Below, in pieces: positions 54,051 through 63,344 of a stretch of 64,000 nucleotides of DNA. A model generated the notes under the pieces. It was not told the origin of the DNA and did not search any database. It saw only the letters and a list, made by a program, of their open reading frames with translations. Position numbers and translations under genes: made by a program. Origin of the DNA: Bin87 sp965261195 (GTDB lineage: Bacteria > Chloroflexota > Dehalococcoidia > Lucifugimonadales > UBA3495); assembly GCA_965261195.1 (NCBI GenBank), contig OZ253455.1, positions 124,001 through 188,000 of the forward strand. Reading direction: 5' to 3'. Within the stretch, counting starts at the first letter, position 1. Each line of letters begins with the position of its first letter.

Positions 54051-54857
54051 GGTTCTGTTGACATTTCACCGTAGCCAGATGAGAGCGGCGGTGAAGTGCA
54101 GGAAGCCCAGGTATCTGGTGTCCAGCTTCTCAAACCGGGAGAAGATCCGGCGATAGTGCTTGATCTTGTTGATGAAGCATTCCACCAGATGACGCTCCCG
54201 GTACAGATGCCGGTCATAGTCGGCGGGTGCCTTGCGGTTCGAGCGGGGCGGAATGACCGGCATCATACCCAGTTCCAGGATGTGCTGGCGAAACTCCTGG
54301 GCATCGTACCCTTTGTCGGCCAGTACGTGCTCGCCAGCATAACCGGCGATCAACTCCTCCGCCTGGGTGATGTCGTGCTGTTGCCCCCCGGTCAGTATGA
54401 ATCGCAAGGGGTTGCCCAAGCCGTCTACGCTCACGTGAATCTTGGTGCTGAACCCGCCGCGGCTCCGGCCCAGGGCCTGGGCCGCCTGGCCACCCTTTTT
54501 GGGGGAGCTCCCGCCGCGCAAGGGTGCGCCCGGACCACCGTGCTGTCGATGATCAGGTATTCCAGATCCGCGTCGTCGCAGCAATGTTGATGCATTTGTG
54601 CCCAGACGCCTTGGTCAGTCCAACGGGCGCATCGTTTATAGACGCTGTTCCAGTTCCCGTATTCGGCTGGCAGCAGTCGCCATTGGGCCCCAGAGCGGTT
54701 AATCCATAAGACGGCCTCGACAAAACGCCGGCAATCCGCTTCCTGGCCAACGTACACGCCAGTGCAACCACGCAAGAAATCGAGCATCCTAGCCCACTGT
54801 TCTGATGATAATCTGATGTTTGACATACAGCCATTATAATGAAATGTCAACAGAACC
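54051..54857 (-). mobile_element. IS5-family element (two ORFs)
   Basis: 807 bp with perfect inverted ends GGTTCTGTTGACATTTC and its complement; TA flanks both sides (54049-54050 and 54858-54859). It carries overlapping transposase frames and is a different IS5 subgroup member from that at 31607, since ends and proteins differ. Confidence 0.9.
54066..54826 (-). CDS. IS5-family transposase (orfA 54431-54826 and orfB 54066-54584)
   Basis: OrfA begins MSNIRLSSEQWARMLDFLRG at 54826 and contains the N-terminal DUF4096-type domain (FVEAVLWINRSGAQWRLLPA) and the first catalytic Asp region (YLIIDSTVVRAHPCAAGA). OrfB contains GGFSTKIHVSVDGLGNPL, LADKGYDAQEFRQHI (second Asp) and RHLVECFINKIKHYRRIFSR (Glu). 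The two frames overlap by 154 bp, the site of likely programmed frameshifting. Complete element, on the minus strand. Confidence 0.88.
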
Positions 54858-54875
54858 TAACTACTCCGTAGTGCA

Positions 54876-55157
54876 TTATTGAGCATCCCCCAAAATGCGG
54901 ACGCGCCGCGAGCTTCGCAAACGTCCCACATAGGTATGGTGGCGCCGCATGGTATGAATGACCGCATCGGGGCGGCGTTGACGAAGGATAAGCCCGGCTT
55001 TGGTCGAATTATCGCCAATTTCGTAGTCGCCGGTCAGCACGTCAATCATCACGTACTTATGCTCGTCGTCGGGGGAAATCAGAAGCCGAATCCGAGTGTT
55101 GTAGATTTTCTCTCCTCGCCTTTTCTGTTCCTCGTAGGACATTCCGAATGGGTTCAT
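54876..55157 (-). CDS. Small conserved hypothetical protein (YEI-G/D-D type)
   Basis: 93 residues starting MNPFGMSYEEQKRRGEKIYN with GAGGTG 5 bp before the ATG. The core YVMIDVLTGDYEIGDN followed by LILRQRRPDAVIHTMRRHHT matches a widespread small family in which a strand VAIDIxTGDYEI is followed by a helix and RRPDA; I do not know its role, and it is often found near toxin-antitoxin genes. The stop at 54876 lies just after the IS5 element. No toxin partner is visible here. Confidence 0.6.
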   Translation of the reverse strand: MNPFGMSYEEQKRRGEKIYNTRIRLLISPDDEHKYVMIDVLTGDYEIGDNSTKAGLILRQRRPDAVIHTMRRHHTYVGRLRSSRRVRILGDAQ

Positions 55158-55241
55158 ATTTCACCTCGGCGGACTGGCATAGATAGCGGGTACAGTTCAA
55201 GCATATCGCCATCATGGTTTGATAGAAAAGCGGCGGCGGCG

Positions 55242-57701
55242 TTACTCCAGCCGCAGCGGGTCGATTTCCACGCGGCAGTTGCGGGGGAGGTTTTCGTCCT
55301 CCAGGAACTGCCAGAGGCGGGCGCCGCGCAGCAGCAGACGCCAGCGGTAGCGGTTACGGACTCGCTCCGGCGAACACGGCGTCGGCCCGATGACTTCCAC
55401 CGCTGCATCGCCGAGCCGTTGCACCTTTTGACGCCACCGCTCCGACAGCTCCCCCAGCGTCTGCTGCACGGCACGCACGCTGGCATCGGCGCAGATTACC
55501 TGCGCCAGGCGGTTGAATGGAGGGTTGCCCTGCTGCTGGCGGCCGGCTATTTCGATGCGATAGAACGCATCGTAATCCTGCGCCGCCGCCGCCACGATGG
55601 CGTAGTGGTCGGGTTGGTAGGTCTGGATGATGGCGCGGGCCGGGGCTCCGCCGCGTCCGGCGCGGCCGGCCACCTGACACAGCAACGCAAAGGCCCGCTC
55701 GCCAGCGCGGAAGTCGGGCAGGTTCAGTCCCAGGTCGGCCAGCAGCACCGCCGACAGGGACACATTGGGCAAGTCCAGCCCGCGGGCCACCAGCTGCGTG
55801 CCCACCAGAATCTGCGCCCGGCCTTCGGCCAGACGGTTCATCGCCGCTTCCAGCGCCGCCGGGTCCCGCAGCGAATCCGAGTCCCAGCGTTCTACTGCAA
55901 CGCCGGGATAGCGGCCCTCCAACTCGGCAGCCACTGCCTCCGTGCCGGCGCCCATCTCGCGGATGCGCCCGCCCCGACATTGCGGACACGCGCGCGGCAA
56001 GCGCCGGTTGCGATTGCAGTAGTGGCAAAGCAGGCGTCCGGTATCGGCATGGTAAGCATAAGCCACCGAGCACCGGCTGCACGTAATCACGTAGCCGCAC
56101 TCCCGACACTGCATAAACGCGGCGCTGCCCCGGCGGTTGAGGAACAGCACCGCCTGCTGGCCGGCGACGATAGCGGCATCCAGGGCAGCGGCCAGCGAGC
56201 GGCTGAACACGCTGCGGTTGCCCTCCCGTAATTCGGTTCGCATATCGACAATTTCGGAAACGGGTAGAGCCACCGGAGTCCCGTCGGCGCCAGGTATACG
56301 CTGGGGGAGATTCAGCAGTCGGTGGCGTCCGCGCTGCGCCTGAAAATAGGTCTCCACATCGGGCGTGGCAGAACCCATAACTACCACCGCGCCGCACCGT
56401 CGCGCCAGGGCCAGGGCCGTGTCTCTGGCATGGTACTGGGGTGCATATTCAACTTGTTTGTAGGCTGGCTCGTGCTCCTCGTCAACGATGATGATGCCCG
56501 GATTAGACACCGGAGCGAACAGCGCGCTGCGCGGCCCTACCACGATGTCGGCCGCGCCGTCCCTGATCCGCCACCATTGGTCGAACCGTTGTCGGTCAGT
56601 GAGACGATGGTGCAAAACCGCCACCCGGCCGGGGAACCGGTCGTTCACCGCGCCCACCGCCTGGGGAGTCAACGCAACCTCCGGCACCAGATAGATGGCC
56701 GGCTTGCCCTGTTCCAGCGCGTGGGCGATGACACGCAGGTAAACCTCGGTTTTGCCGCTGCCGGTAATCCCGTGCAACAGGAAACTGCGCGGCTCGGTAT
56801 TCTGGGCGCGGTGGTCGTCCAGGGCGGCGATGATGCGCTGGGCGGCGTCCGCCTGGGCATCGGTCAGGCTGGCCGGCGGCAGGTTCACCGGCGGGGTGCC
56901 GGCGGGGATGGCCGGCTCCACCCGCTGCCACTCCTCGGCGATGAGGCCCCGCCGGAGCAGGGCGTCGGCCGCGCTGCCAAACTGCGCGCTGACGCCGGTG
57001 GCAGCATAGGGCGTACCCGCTTCGCGCACGGCGGCCAGCAGTTCCGTCTGTCGCGGAGAGCGAACCGGAATCGCAGCAGCCCCGTCCTCGCCCGACGCTG
57101 CATCGTATCCGGTAACCAGCATCCGCCGGTAGTGGTGCGTGCGAGGACGGGGCAGACTAACATCCTTGAGCACCATCCCGCGCGCCACCAGGCGTTGCAG
57201 CTCGCGGCGGGCCGCGTTGGGACGGTCGGGTTCAACCTGTTTCAGAAATTCGGACTCCTCTACGGTGCGGCCCGATTCGGCCAGTTGCAGCCAGGCGTCG
57301 CGCGTCGATTCCCGCAGCGATGCCAGGTCGGCGGCATCGTTGACGCCGGACACGGCGGTAAGCCGCGAACGCTGGTGGACGTGGAATCCGGTCGGCAATA
57401 GGGGCAATACGGCTTCAAAGGGCGAGCAGAGATAGGTGCGTCCCATCCACTCGGCCAGCTCCAGCCCCAACGCGCTCACCAGCGGGGACGGTTCCACCGG
57501 ATGCAGTATGTCGCGGGTGTCATCCTCGGCAACCGCCGACGCATCGGCCAAAGCAACGACGAGGCCCTGCACGTAGCTGCGCCCGAACTGCACCCACACC
57601 AGCTGGCCCGGCTCCACCGCCAGATGCCGCGGGATTCGATACGAGAATGTTCTACCCGGGGGAATCCAGTCGGCGTCGATGGCGACGTCGGCATAGTTCA
57701 C
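55242..57701 (-). CDS. priA: Primosomal protein N' (replication restart helicase PriA)
   Basis: 819 residues. Residues 1-100 form the 3'-DNA-end binding domain (YADVAIDADWIPPGRTFSYR). The helicase has Walker A HGITGSGKTEVYL (about 315), DEEH box IIIVDEEHEPAYKQ, and motif III GSATPDVETY. A zinc-binding module follows in the second RecA domain: CRECG, CSRCS, CHYC, CPQC, eight Cys in four pairs. PriA reloads the replicative helicase at stalled forks. ATG start at 57701; long for PriA (usually 730-820) but complete. Upstream of it lies rplS, also on the minus strand. Confidence 0.95.
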   Translation of the reverse strand: MNYADVAIDADWIPPGRTFSYRIPRHLAVEPGQLVWVQFGRSYVQGLVVALADASAVAEDDTRDILHPVEPSPLVSALGLELAEWMGRTYLCSPFEAVLPLLPTGFHVHQRSRLTAVSGVNDAADLASLRESTRDAWLQLAESGRTVEESEFLKQVEPDRPNAARRELQRLVARGMVLKDVSLPRPRTHHYRRMLVTGYDAASGEDGAAAIPVRSPRQTELLAAVREAGTPYAATGVSAQFGSAADALLRRGLIAEEWQRVEPAIPAGTPPVNLPPASLTDAQADAAQRIIAALDDHRAQNTEPRSFLLHGITGSGKTEVYLRVIAHALEQGKPAIYLVPEVALTPQAVGAVNDRFPGRVAVLHHRLTDRQRFDQWWRIRDGAADIVVGPRSALFAPVSNPGIIIVDEEHEPAYKQVEYAPQYHARDTALALARRCGAVVVMGSATPDVETYFQAQRGRHRLLNLPQRIPGADGTPVALPVSEIVDMRTELREGNRSVFSRSLAAALDAAIVAGQQAVLFLNRRGSAAFMQCRECGYVITCSRCSVAYAYHADTGRLLCHYCNRNRRLPRACPQCRGGRIREMGAGTEAVAAELEGRYPGVAVERWDSDSLRDPAALEAAMNRLAEGRAQILVGTQLVARGLDLPNVSLSAVLLADLGLNLPDFRAGERAFALLCQVAGRAGRGGAPARAIIQTYQPDHYAIVAAAAQDYDAFYRIEIAGRQQQGNPPFNRLAQVICADASVRAVQQTLGELSERWRQKVQRLGDAAVEVIGPTPCSPERVRNRYRWRLLLRGARLWQFLEDENLPRNCRVEIDPLRLE

Positions 57702-57895
57702 GTTTCAACTCCGGCGCAAAGGTCCAGTCCAGGCGGGACGATTCGAGCGGGACGATTCGAGACGGGTTCCAATATGCAGAACCGCCGCATCCGCGCCGGG
57801 AATGGCAACGGGCGGCGGTTGATGGTTCAGAATCGCAGAACGCCGGTGGCAACCGTTGCGACGCGTTACATACTGGTAAAGAGCTCGGTGGCGGG

Positions 57896-58255
57896 TTACC
57901 GATTGGTGCGGTAGGTGGTGCGCTCCTTGATACGGGCGGCGCGTCCTTGCAGGCCACGCAGGTAGTACAGCTTGGCCCGGCGCACCTTGCCGTGCCGGGT
58001 TACTTCCAGCGACTCAATGAGCGGAGAATGCAGCGGGAATACACGCTCAATGCCAATGCCGGCGGTGATCCGACGCACGGTAAAGTTGGCCGACGGCCCC
58101 TTGCCGTTACTCCGGCGGATGCAAACCCCCTGAAAGGCCTGTACGCGCTCGCGGGCGCCCTCACGGATGCGGAAGTTCACGCGCACCGTATCGCCGGGGC
58201 CAAATTCCTCAATGCGCTCGTTAATTTCGGGGGAAACCAGTTCGGATGCTTTCAT
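57896..58255 (-). CDS. rplS: 50S ribosomal protein L19
   Basis: 119 residues. FGPGDTVRVNFRIREGARER, VQAFQGVCIRRSN, TVRRITAGIGIERVFPLHSP and RHGKVRRAKLYYLRGLQGRA are the successive L19 signatures, at the interface of the two ribosomal subunits. The ATG at 58255 (MKASELVSPEI) is chosen; a longer frame extends to 58297. It stands without trmD and rpsP, its usual partners. Bases 57702-57895 between it and priA hold a short repeat of a gggacgattcgag unit (57736-57764) and no gene. Confidence 0.95.
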   Translation of the reverse strand: MKASELVSPEINERIEEFGPGDTVRVNFRIREGARERVQAFQGVCIRRSNGKGPSANFTVRRITAGIGIERVFPLHSPLIESLEVTRHGKVRRAKLYYLRGLQGRAARIKERTTYRTNR

Positions 58256-58932
58256 AGTTGCGTCGCCGTAGTGGTGGGTAATCCAGTCATAAGTCAAAGA
58301 AACCGCCCGCCATCAACGGCAGACAACAGCGAGATTATAGCACAATCAGGGCTATCCTCGTGGTTTCAAAACACGAACCCGGCCAACGACGGTTGCTTGG
58401 GCCGAATAGGCTGGACTGCCATCAGACAGACCTGCAAATCGTCCTCTGCTACTCCGTACCCGATTTCCGCGCTAGTTGTTCGGTTCGGCTTGGTTATGAT
58501 TTCTCCCTCATGATATGGCAGCCGGTGGTTCCCAGTACCAGCGGCAGGATCGTGTCAACAGCTGCCCAGATTACCCACGCCTGATGGTTGCCCGCCAGGC
58601 TTTCGGGGCCTTGGGCAAGCTCGGTGAACCATCATTGCTACGGCGACGAGGTTGCCACGCTGCGCTCGCAATGACGGAGTGGGTGCGCGTGAGCGACCCG
58701 GTGTGGGTGACTTAGCTGGGTGTCTAAAAGCGCCTGGTGAATCTCGGGCGAAAGGTTGAATAGCGGGGGGAACGCCCCCTCACCCCAACCCTCTCCCACC
58801 AGGGGAGAGGGAGTTTTTAGACACCCTAATTTGCCCACCCTGGTCATCACGCCGCTGATCATCTGGCGGAACGTGGGAGTCTCCCGGCGGGGCCGGAGAC
58901 GGGTTAAAACCGGCCGGCGCAGGACTCCCCTG
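58256..58932. other. Intergenic region with a MITE-like repeat
   Basis: About 680 bp without a gene between rplS and the alpha-E gene. It holds the 109-bp inverted-repeat element at 58718-58826 and, around 58640-58675, a GTTGCCACGCTGCGCTCGCAATGAC stretch in part (GCGCTCGCAATGAC), a kind of dispersed repeat familiar from Chloroflexota genomes. The rplS promoter should lie near 58256-58340 on the minus strand but is not distinct. Confidence 0.5.
58718..58826. repeat. 109-bp MITE-like element with a REP hairpin inside
   Basis: Ends GGGTGTCTAAAA (58718-58729) and TTTTTAGACACCC (58814-58826) are inverted repeats. The right half contains the CCCTCACCCC lead-in and a CCCTCTCCC / GGGAGAGGG stem, the same type as at 3512. 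No target duplication is obvious. Non-coding. Confidence 0.6.
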
Positions 58933-59460
58933 CTACTGCTGCTGTACGAACCGGCGGAATACTTCCTCTTCGGATATGGCTTCCTGGTGGAACCAGCTGT
59001 CGTCGATTACCTGGTAAACCTGCCCCAGCCGTTCCAGCATATTGTTGGTCAGCAGCAGGGCGTCCAGTGGCGAGTTGGGGATAACCGAGTCGCCCTCCAG
59101 CGTCAGCAGGACGTTGCTGATGGCCCGTATGAGTTCGACGGAGCCCACGTGGGTGGCGTTGCTGCGCGCGGTGGCGATGCTGTGGTAAACGGAGGAAGCA
59201 TCGTGATATTTCAGCAACATTCCCAGCGCCTGATTCGGTTCTTCAATCGCAATGCCGCGAATGGCGGCGGCGTTGTTCAACGACCGCTGGAAAGCGTCCA
59301 TATCGCTGCCCTGGTCCACGGCGATGCGGGCGAAGGTGTTCACCACTCGCACAATATTGTCTGCCCGCTCCAGCCAGCGGCCCAGCCAGATCAGGTTGTA
59401 GATCCGTGAGTCGGTCAGCCACCGGTCGCTGTTGAAAGCAAAAGCCCTTGGTTCTACCAT
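58933..59460 (-). CDS. Alpha-E domain protein (DUF403), short form
   Basis: 175 residues. SRIYNLIWLGRWLERADNIV and VRVVNTFARIAVDQG match the start of alpha-E domains (helical partners of circularly permuted ATP-grasp enzymes); GSVELIRAISNVLLTLEGDS and LEGDSVIPNSPLDALLLTNN continue it. Typical members have ~310 residues, so the C-terminal half appears missing, perhaps by a truncation after VFRRFVQQQ. It follows the transglutaminase gene on the same strand by 34 bp. Its role is likely in forming or processing a peptide product of the ATP-grasp gene. Confidence 0.75.
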   Translation of the reverse strand: MVEPRAFAFNSDRWLTDSRIYNLIWLGRWLERADNIVRVVNTFARIAVDQGSDMDAFQRSLNNAAAIRGIAIEEPNQALGMLLKYHDASSVYHSIATARSNATHVGSVELIRAISNVLLTLEGDSVIPNSPLDALLLTNNMLERLGQVYQVIDDSWFHQEAISEEEVFRRFVQQQ

Positions 59461-59494
59461 CTGAGTCCAAACCTCATGCTGCGCGTCGTGCTTG

Positions 59495-60400
59495 TCATAC
59501 CAAAGTGGATGTCATCAGCGACAGCGCATCGACCAGAGCGATGCTGTTGCGGTCGAAATACACTTCCGCCGTGGCAAATTCCAGTTGGCCGTCTCCTCTG
59601 GAGACGAATGACCCGGACACCGGGGACACCTCGGAATAGTCCCGGCCCACGGCAAACTTGAGATAATCGGCGCCGGTGTCGATGACCACTCCGCGGGTGG
59701 GGTCGGCGGCCAGCCAGCCCGCCGCAGGGTGCAGAAACTCCACCCAGGCGTGAGTTTCACCGGGTTGTCGCGTCAGCAGCCCACTGACGTAACGAGCGGG
59801 GACGCCCAGCGCCCGCAACATACCCAGGGCCAGGTGCGTCTTGTCCTGACATACGCCCACCATTGAGTTCAGCACATCGGCCGCCGTGGTGTTCACCGAG
59901 GTGGATCCCCGTTGGTAACGGACCTGTTCGTGTACCCACCGATTCACGTTGCCCACGGTAGCCAGCAGCGTAGCGGCGTGGTCGCTGGCCTTTCGGGCCA
60001 CGGACATCACACTGCTGGGGTTGACCAGGGGCGACGGCGACAGGAACTCGGCCGCGACGACGTCGTACTGCGCCGACGTCAGTGGAATATCGTAAACTTC
60101 CGGCGGTGTGGTGAACAGGCGCACCTCTCCCACGGCAGTAACAATCAGCTGCTCATGGGGGGTGGTGATGCGGATGCGGTTAACCTGATTGCCCAGCCGG
60201 TCGGGATAACCAATCATGCTGCCCAGGGGAGACGAGCCGATGTAGCAGGCGCCGGCCGTCTGGTAACGGTCGGAGTAGGCGTAAAGACGCAGGAAATTGT
60301 CGTTGCGCACCACCACGTCAGAGTATTGATACCTGGCGACGTAGGCGTAGTGTACGCGGACCGTTCCGCCGTTTACCTGACTACCCAGCTCGGCTTGCAT
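59495..60400 (-). CDS. Transglutaminase-like protease/amidase
   Basis: 301 residues. The N-terminal ~120 residues are a beta-rich domain common in this family (HYAYVARYQYSDVVVRND). The catalytic core holds GVCQDKTHLALGMLRAL (Cys, as in transglutaminase-like cysteine peptidases), ETHAWVEFLHP (His) and AADPTRGVVID (Asp). It overlaps the ATP-grasp gene by 28 bp, so the two are cotranslated. Together with the alpha-E protein it forms the known ATP-grasp / alpha-E / transglutaminase cluster, thought to make and cut peptide bonds. Start at 60400 as the first ATG of the coherent frame. Confidence 0.88.
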   Translation of the reverse strand: MQAELGSQVNGGTVRVHYAYVARYQYSDVVVRNDNFLRLYAYSDRYQTAGACYIGSSPLGSMIGYPDRLGNQVNRIRITTPHEQLIVTAVGEVRLFTTPPEVYDIPLTSAQYDVVAAEFLSPSPLVNPSSVMSVARKASDHAATLLATVGNVNRWVHEQVRYQRGSTSVNTTAADVLNSMVGVCQDKTHLALGMLRALGVPARYVSGLLTRQPGETHAWVEFLHPAAGWLAADPTRGVVIDTGADYLKFAVGRDYSEVSPVSGSFVSRGDGQLEFATAEVYFDRNSIALVDALSLMTSTLV

Positions 60401-61779
60401 GAACCACCTGATGAGTTGTTGGTGACGCGGCTGGCCGGCTCGGATACTCGCGTCAACCCGCCGGGAAACACGGTCACTTCGCCATTGCCGTTCTGGATGG
60501 CGAACACCCGCAGGTCAACGTAGCGTTCGCCAAATTCGGCGGTTGAGTCATCAAACACCAGATGTTGCGAGAAGTCCAGCGTTTCCTGAGCGATGAATAC
60601 CTGGGGTTGTTCAATCAATTGCTGCGCCAGCCGGTTGCGATACATCAGGCCCAGGTCGGGCATGATGAACACTCCGAGGCCGCCGTAACCCTGGCGGGTT
60701 TTCAGCACCAGGTGCTCCAGGTTTTGCAGCACGTACTGCCGGTTTTCGGCGGAACGCAGGTCGTAGCTCACCGCCTGCTCCAGGATGGGAGTTTCGCCGA
60801 GGTAATCCCGGCTCATGTCCGGCACCCACAGGAAGACCAGCTTGTCATCGCCGGCGCCGGCGCCCAATGCGTTGACCAGTACCACCTGGTGGTTGAGATA
60901 GGATTCAGTCAAGCCGGGCACGAACAGTTCCAGGTCTTCGATGCGACGATAAATCAGGTCAACTTCAAAGTCGCCGCCCATGGCCCGCGCGAACACGCGC
61001 CCATTGGGGCCAATGTACAGGTCGGAACCTTCAACCAGCGTGATGCCCAGCAGTTCGGAGAGGTAACGATGCTCGAAGAAGGCGGCGCCGTACTTGCTGT
61101 CGGTCAGCAGGACGCAGGTGGGCGCGTCCGTGTCGCACCGGGAGACGAACATTTCCTGATAGGCCGCCCTGATGTCGTAGGGGATGATGTCGTAGGGGAT
61201 GATGTCGTAGCCCTGCGTCAACTCCGGCATCACGTGCCGGCCGATTTCGGTGGCCTTCATCTGGTAAGAGATTCCCGACGAAATGCGCAGGTTATCCTCC
61301 AGGATTACATATTTCCCGTCGCCCATGTGAACCAGATCGATGCCATAATCGATGCCATAGATGTGGACGAACACGTCGTTGGGCGGGTGGAAATCCTGCA
61401 GGTCCGGGTTGTAGTACTGGCAGGAGAACATCACATCCGGCGGCACGATGTTCTGTTGGCCACAATACAGGTCTTTCAGGAATTGGTTGATGGCCTTCAG
61501 ACGCTGGGCCACTCCGCCCGCAATCGTGTCCCAATCGTGGGCCGGAATCAGTCGCGGAATCCAGTCGGTGGGAACGGTGCGAAACTCCTGGGGGTCCAGC
61601 AGGAAGGTGAACGCGTCCATGGCGGCACGGTCATTGGCGGTCTGCCAACGCTGCCGCAGTTCGGGCACGCCCAGGGTCTCCAGACTGTCCATCAAACCGT
61701 GGTAAATCGGCTTCACCGAACCGTCGGGATTCAGGCATTCGTTGAGGCCGTTTTTCAAAACAACTGAACTAGTCAACAT
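60373..61779 (-). CDS. Circularly permuted ATP-grasp protein (type 2, DUF404/DUF407)
   Basis: 468 residues, the usual size. VHMGDGKYVILEDNLRISSG (about 154-173) contains the ATP-Mg-binding Glu and Asn; GRVFARAMGGDFEVDLIYRR (about 256-275) and VLKTRQGYGGLGVFIMPD (about 360-377) are the other conserved blocks, the last with the ATP-binding Lys. Members join an amino acid or peptide to an amine through an acyl phosphate. A small in-frame 15-bp repeat (61171-61210) encodes YDIIPYDIIPYDI. First gene of the three-gene cluster; ATG at 61779, with no strong ribosome binding site. Confidence 0.9.
   Translation of the reverse strand: MLTSSVVLKNGLNECLNPDGSVKPIYHGLMDSLETLGVPELRQRWQTANDRAAMDAFTFLLDPQEFRTVPTDWIPRLIPAHDWDTIAGGVAQRLKAINQFLKDLYCGQQNIVPPDVMFSCQYYNPDLQDFHPPNDVFVHIYGIDYGIDLVHMGDGKYVILEDNLRISSGISYQMKATEIGRHVMPELTQGYDIIPYDIIPYDIRAAYQEMFVSRCDTDAPTCVLLTDSKYGAAFFEHRYLSELLGITLVEGSDLYIGPNGRVFARAMGGDFEVDLIYRRIEDLELFVPGLTESYLNHQVVLVNALGAGAGDDKLVFLWVPDMSRDYLGETPILEQAVSYDLRSAENRQYVLQNLEHLVLKTRQGYGGLGVFIMPDLGLMYRNRLAQQLIEQPQVFIAQETLDFSQHLVFDDSTAEFGERYVDLRVFAIQNGNGEVTVFPGGLTRVSEPASRVTNNSSGGSCKPSWVVR
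61171..61210 (-). repeat. 15-bp tandem repeat in the ATP-grasp gene
   Basis: gatgtcgtaggggat is repeated 2.7 times without mismatch (61171-61185, 61186-61200, and a partial third). In frame: YDIIP repeated. Expansion or contraction would add or drop five residues. Confidence 0.95.
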
Positions 61780-62277
61780 AGCGATTCAACTACCCCAGGA
61801 GCCGTATCCGGGCCGCCACGCTCCGGGTTGAGACGCGACGCCCATTGTACCTTCCCAATGCACCTTCCCATTTTTGTGTTGCCGCCGGATTAATTATTTA
61901 TAACGGTTTGATTACGGGTTGAGCCGATTGCTCAGACTTTGTCGAAACGGTTGGAGCAAGCGCCGGTTGCCCAACCGGAGCAAGGGCGTCGGCGCAGCGC
62001 CGGTGGCCGTTCAGGGCATTTCCAAAGTCATTGCCATTGAGGACATTATTTTACCGAGATGAACAGGATAAACGAGATGGACAGGATTCTTCAGCACCCC
62101 GGCGATTACCTGGACACTCGCTCCGGCGGCGGCGCCTTTGCACAACCCGCCATTTCAACATCCTGCTAGTGCACCACGGACGCGATACGGGCCGACAACG
62201 TATAAGATCCCCGGACACAGTCCGGGGATCTGGGGTCTAAAGGCATTGGTAAGGGGATCGTGGTTATGCCTGCATAC
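61780..62277. other. Gene-free stretch with a terminator
   Basis: About 500 bp without a convincing gene between the ATP-grasp gene and the small membrane-protein gene. It contains the terminator at 62205-62231. The promoter of the minus-strand ATP-grasp cluster must lie at its left end near 61800-61850 but is not clear. Confidence 0.5.
62205..62231. terminator. Perfect stem-loop terminator
   Basis: AGATCCCCGGAC-ACA-GTCCGGGGATCT, a perfect 12-bp stem with 3-base loop, about 45 bp downstream of the small membrane gene on the minus strand. No long T-run on either side, but the stem is too strong to ignore. Confidence 0.6.
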
Positions 62278-62379
62278 CTACTGCCGGCCGTTGAACCTCC
62301 GCTTCAGCATCAGAACTCCGACAAACAGGGCCGCCACGAAGTATACCCCAACCAATGACATCCAGAATATGGTCTCCAT
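62278..62379 (-). CDS. Small single-pass membrane peptide (33 aa)
   Basis: 33 residues: METIFWMSLVGVYFVAALFV then GVLMLKRRFNGRQ, one membrane helix with a basic cytoplasmic tail. It starts 20 bp after the stop of the exported protein gene on the same strand. The upstream sequence has a weak ribosome binding site (GAAGCA). A short perfect terminator follows. Function unknown. Confidence 0.45.
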   Translation of the reverse strand: METIFWMSLVGVYFVAALFVGVLMLKRRFNGRQ

Positions 62380-62399
62380 CGTGCTTCTGCATCCTACGT

Positions 62400-63200
62400 C
62401 TACTCGTATCCTATGTACTCCGAGTCAAGTTCGCATTCCAGTTCAGCTAAACTCGGTGGCAGGCTTTCTCCCCGGCAGGTTGCGTGGAAGACATGGGGCA
62501 TATTACGGTAGCCTCTCGCCTGCGCCTTCGCAGACGTGATGTGGCCCCACGACGGGACCAGCAAGTGGGAGTATTCACCTTCCACATCCGTGAATATGCT
62601 GGAAGGACCGTTCAGATCAACATCTGTCCGGGTGCAACTTTCCTCGTAGTAGTGGAACGGCAAGAAAGTGTGATTGGCCCAGCAGTTTTTGTACGTGTCG
62701 CTGCCTTCATACACCGAGCCGCCGCCAGTGAAGCTCGCCATCTTGAAGTCCACTTTGGCTCGCGTCCTTGACAGAGTATCTATGGATTCCAGACCGACGA
62801 CCCTGGTGATAGCTTCGACTCTCCACTTGTAGCCAGACGTCACGTCGAAGTAGCTGCTGTTGCCCTCAGAGAACGGCGGGTTTTCGACGATTTCCTTAAC
62901 GTAAGTATTACAGGTCTCGTTGTCAACGGCCAATCTCACGCTTTTTACATCGCCGGACATTTCGATTGTGACGTCCGGTATGGCGCAGTCAACGTCCTCC
63001 GTCTTCTCTCCTGTGTCGACGACATCGCTTTGGCGTGGCGCGGTCTTGGCGTCCTTTCCGTCCACCGTGATACGGATACTGGATTCCTCCTGGGCCGGTG
63101 GTTCTCCTGAGCCGGCGGGCATACTGGCGAATGCCACCCCGTCGGAGACCAGCAGTGTAACCAGCATCGCTCCCATTATGATCAGGACTTTCGATTTCAT
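62400..63200 (-). CDS. Exported protein of unknown function
   Basis: 266 residues. A signal peptide (MKSKVLIIMGAMLVTLLVSD then GVAFAS) precedes a short acidic linker (PPAQEESSIRITVDGKDAKT) and a beta-rich domain with at least six Cys (CAIPDVTIEMSGD, ETCNTYVKEIVE, NCWANHTFLPF, SCTRTDVDLNG, ATCRGES), so several disulfides are likely. The frame is open to 63275, but the ATG at 63200 with AAAGAG upstream begins the signal peptide. No family recognised. Probably cotranscribed with the 33-aa peptide gene downstream. Confidence 0.6.
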   Translation of the reverse strand: MKSKVLIIMGAMLVTLLVSDGVAFASMPAGSGEPPAQEESSIRITVDGKDAKTAPRQSDVVDTGEKTEDVDCAIPDVTIEMSGDVKSVRLAVDNETCNTYVKEIVENPPFSEGNSSYFDVTSGYKWRVEAITRVVGLESIDTLSRTRAKVDFKMASFTGGGSVYEGSDTYKNCWANHTFLPFHYYEESCTRTDVDLNGPSSIFTDVEGEYSHLLVPSWGHITSAKAQARGYRNMPHVFHATCRGESLPPSLAELECELDSEYIGYE

Positions 63201-63344
63201 GTTCGCTCTTTCTGCACCAGGCCATGATTTTGAATTCCGATAATCTATATTACCTTTCTTGATAATTGTTGTCAATGCTGTGAATATAATGAGGGGGCAA
63301 CGGATACCATGCCGCCGCCCAATCCACGTTGGAGGAGCGCCACC

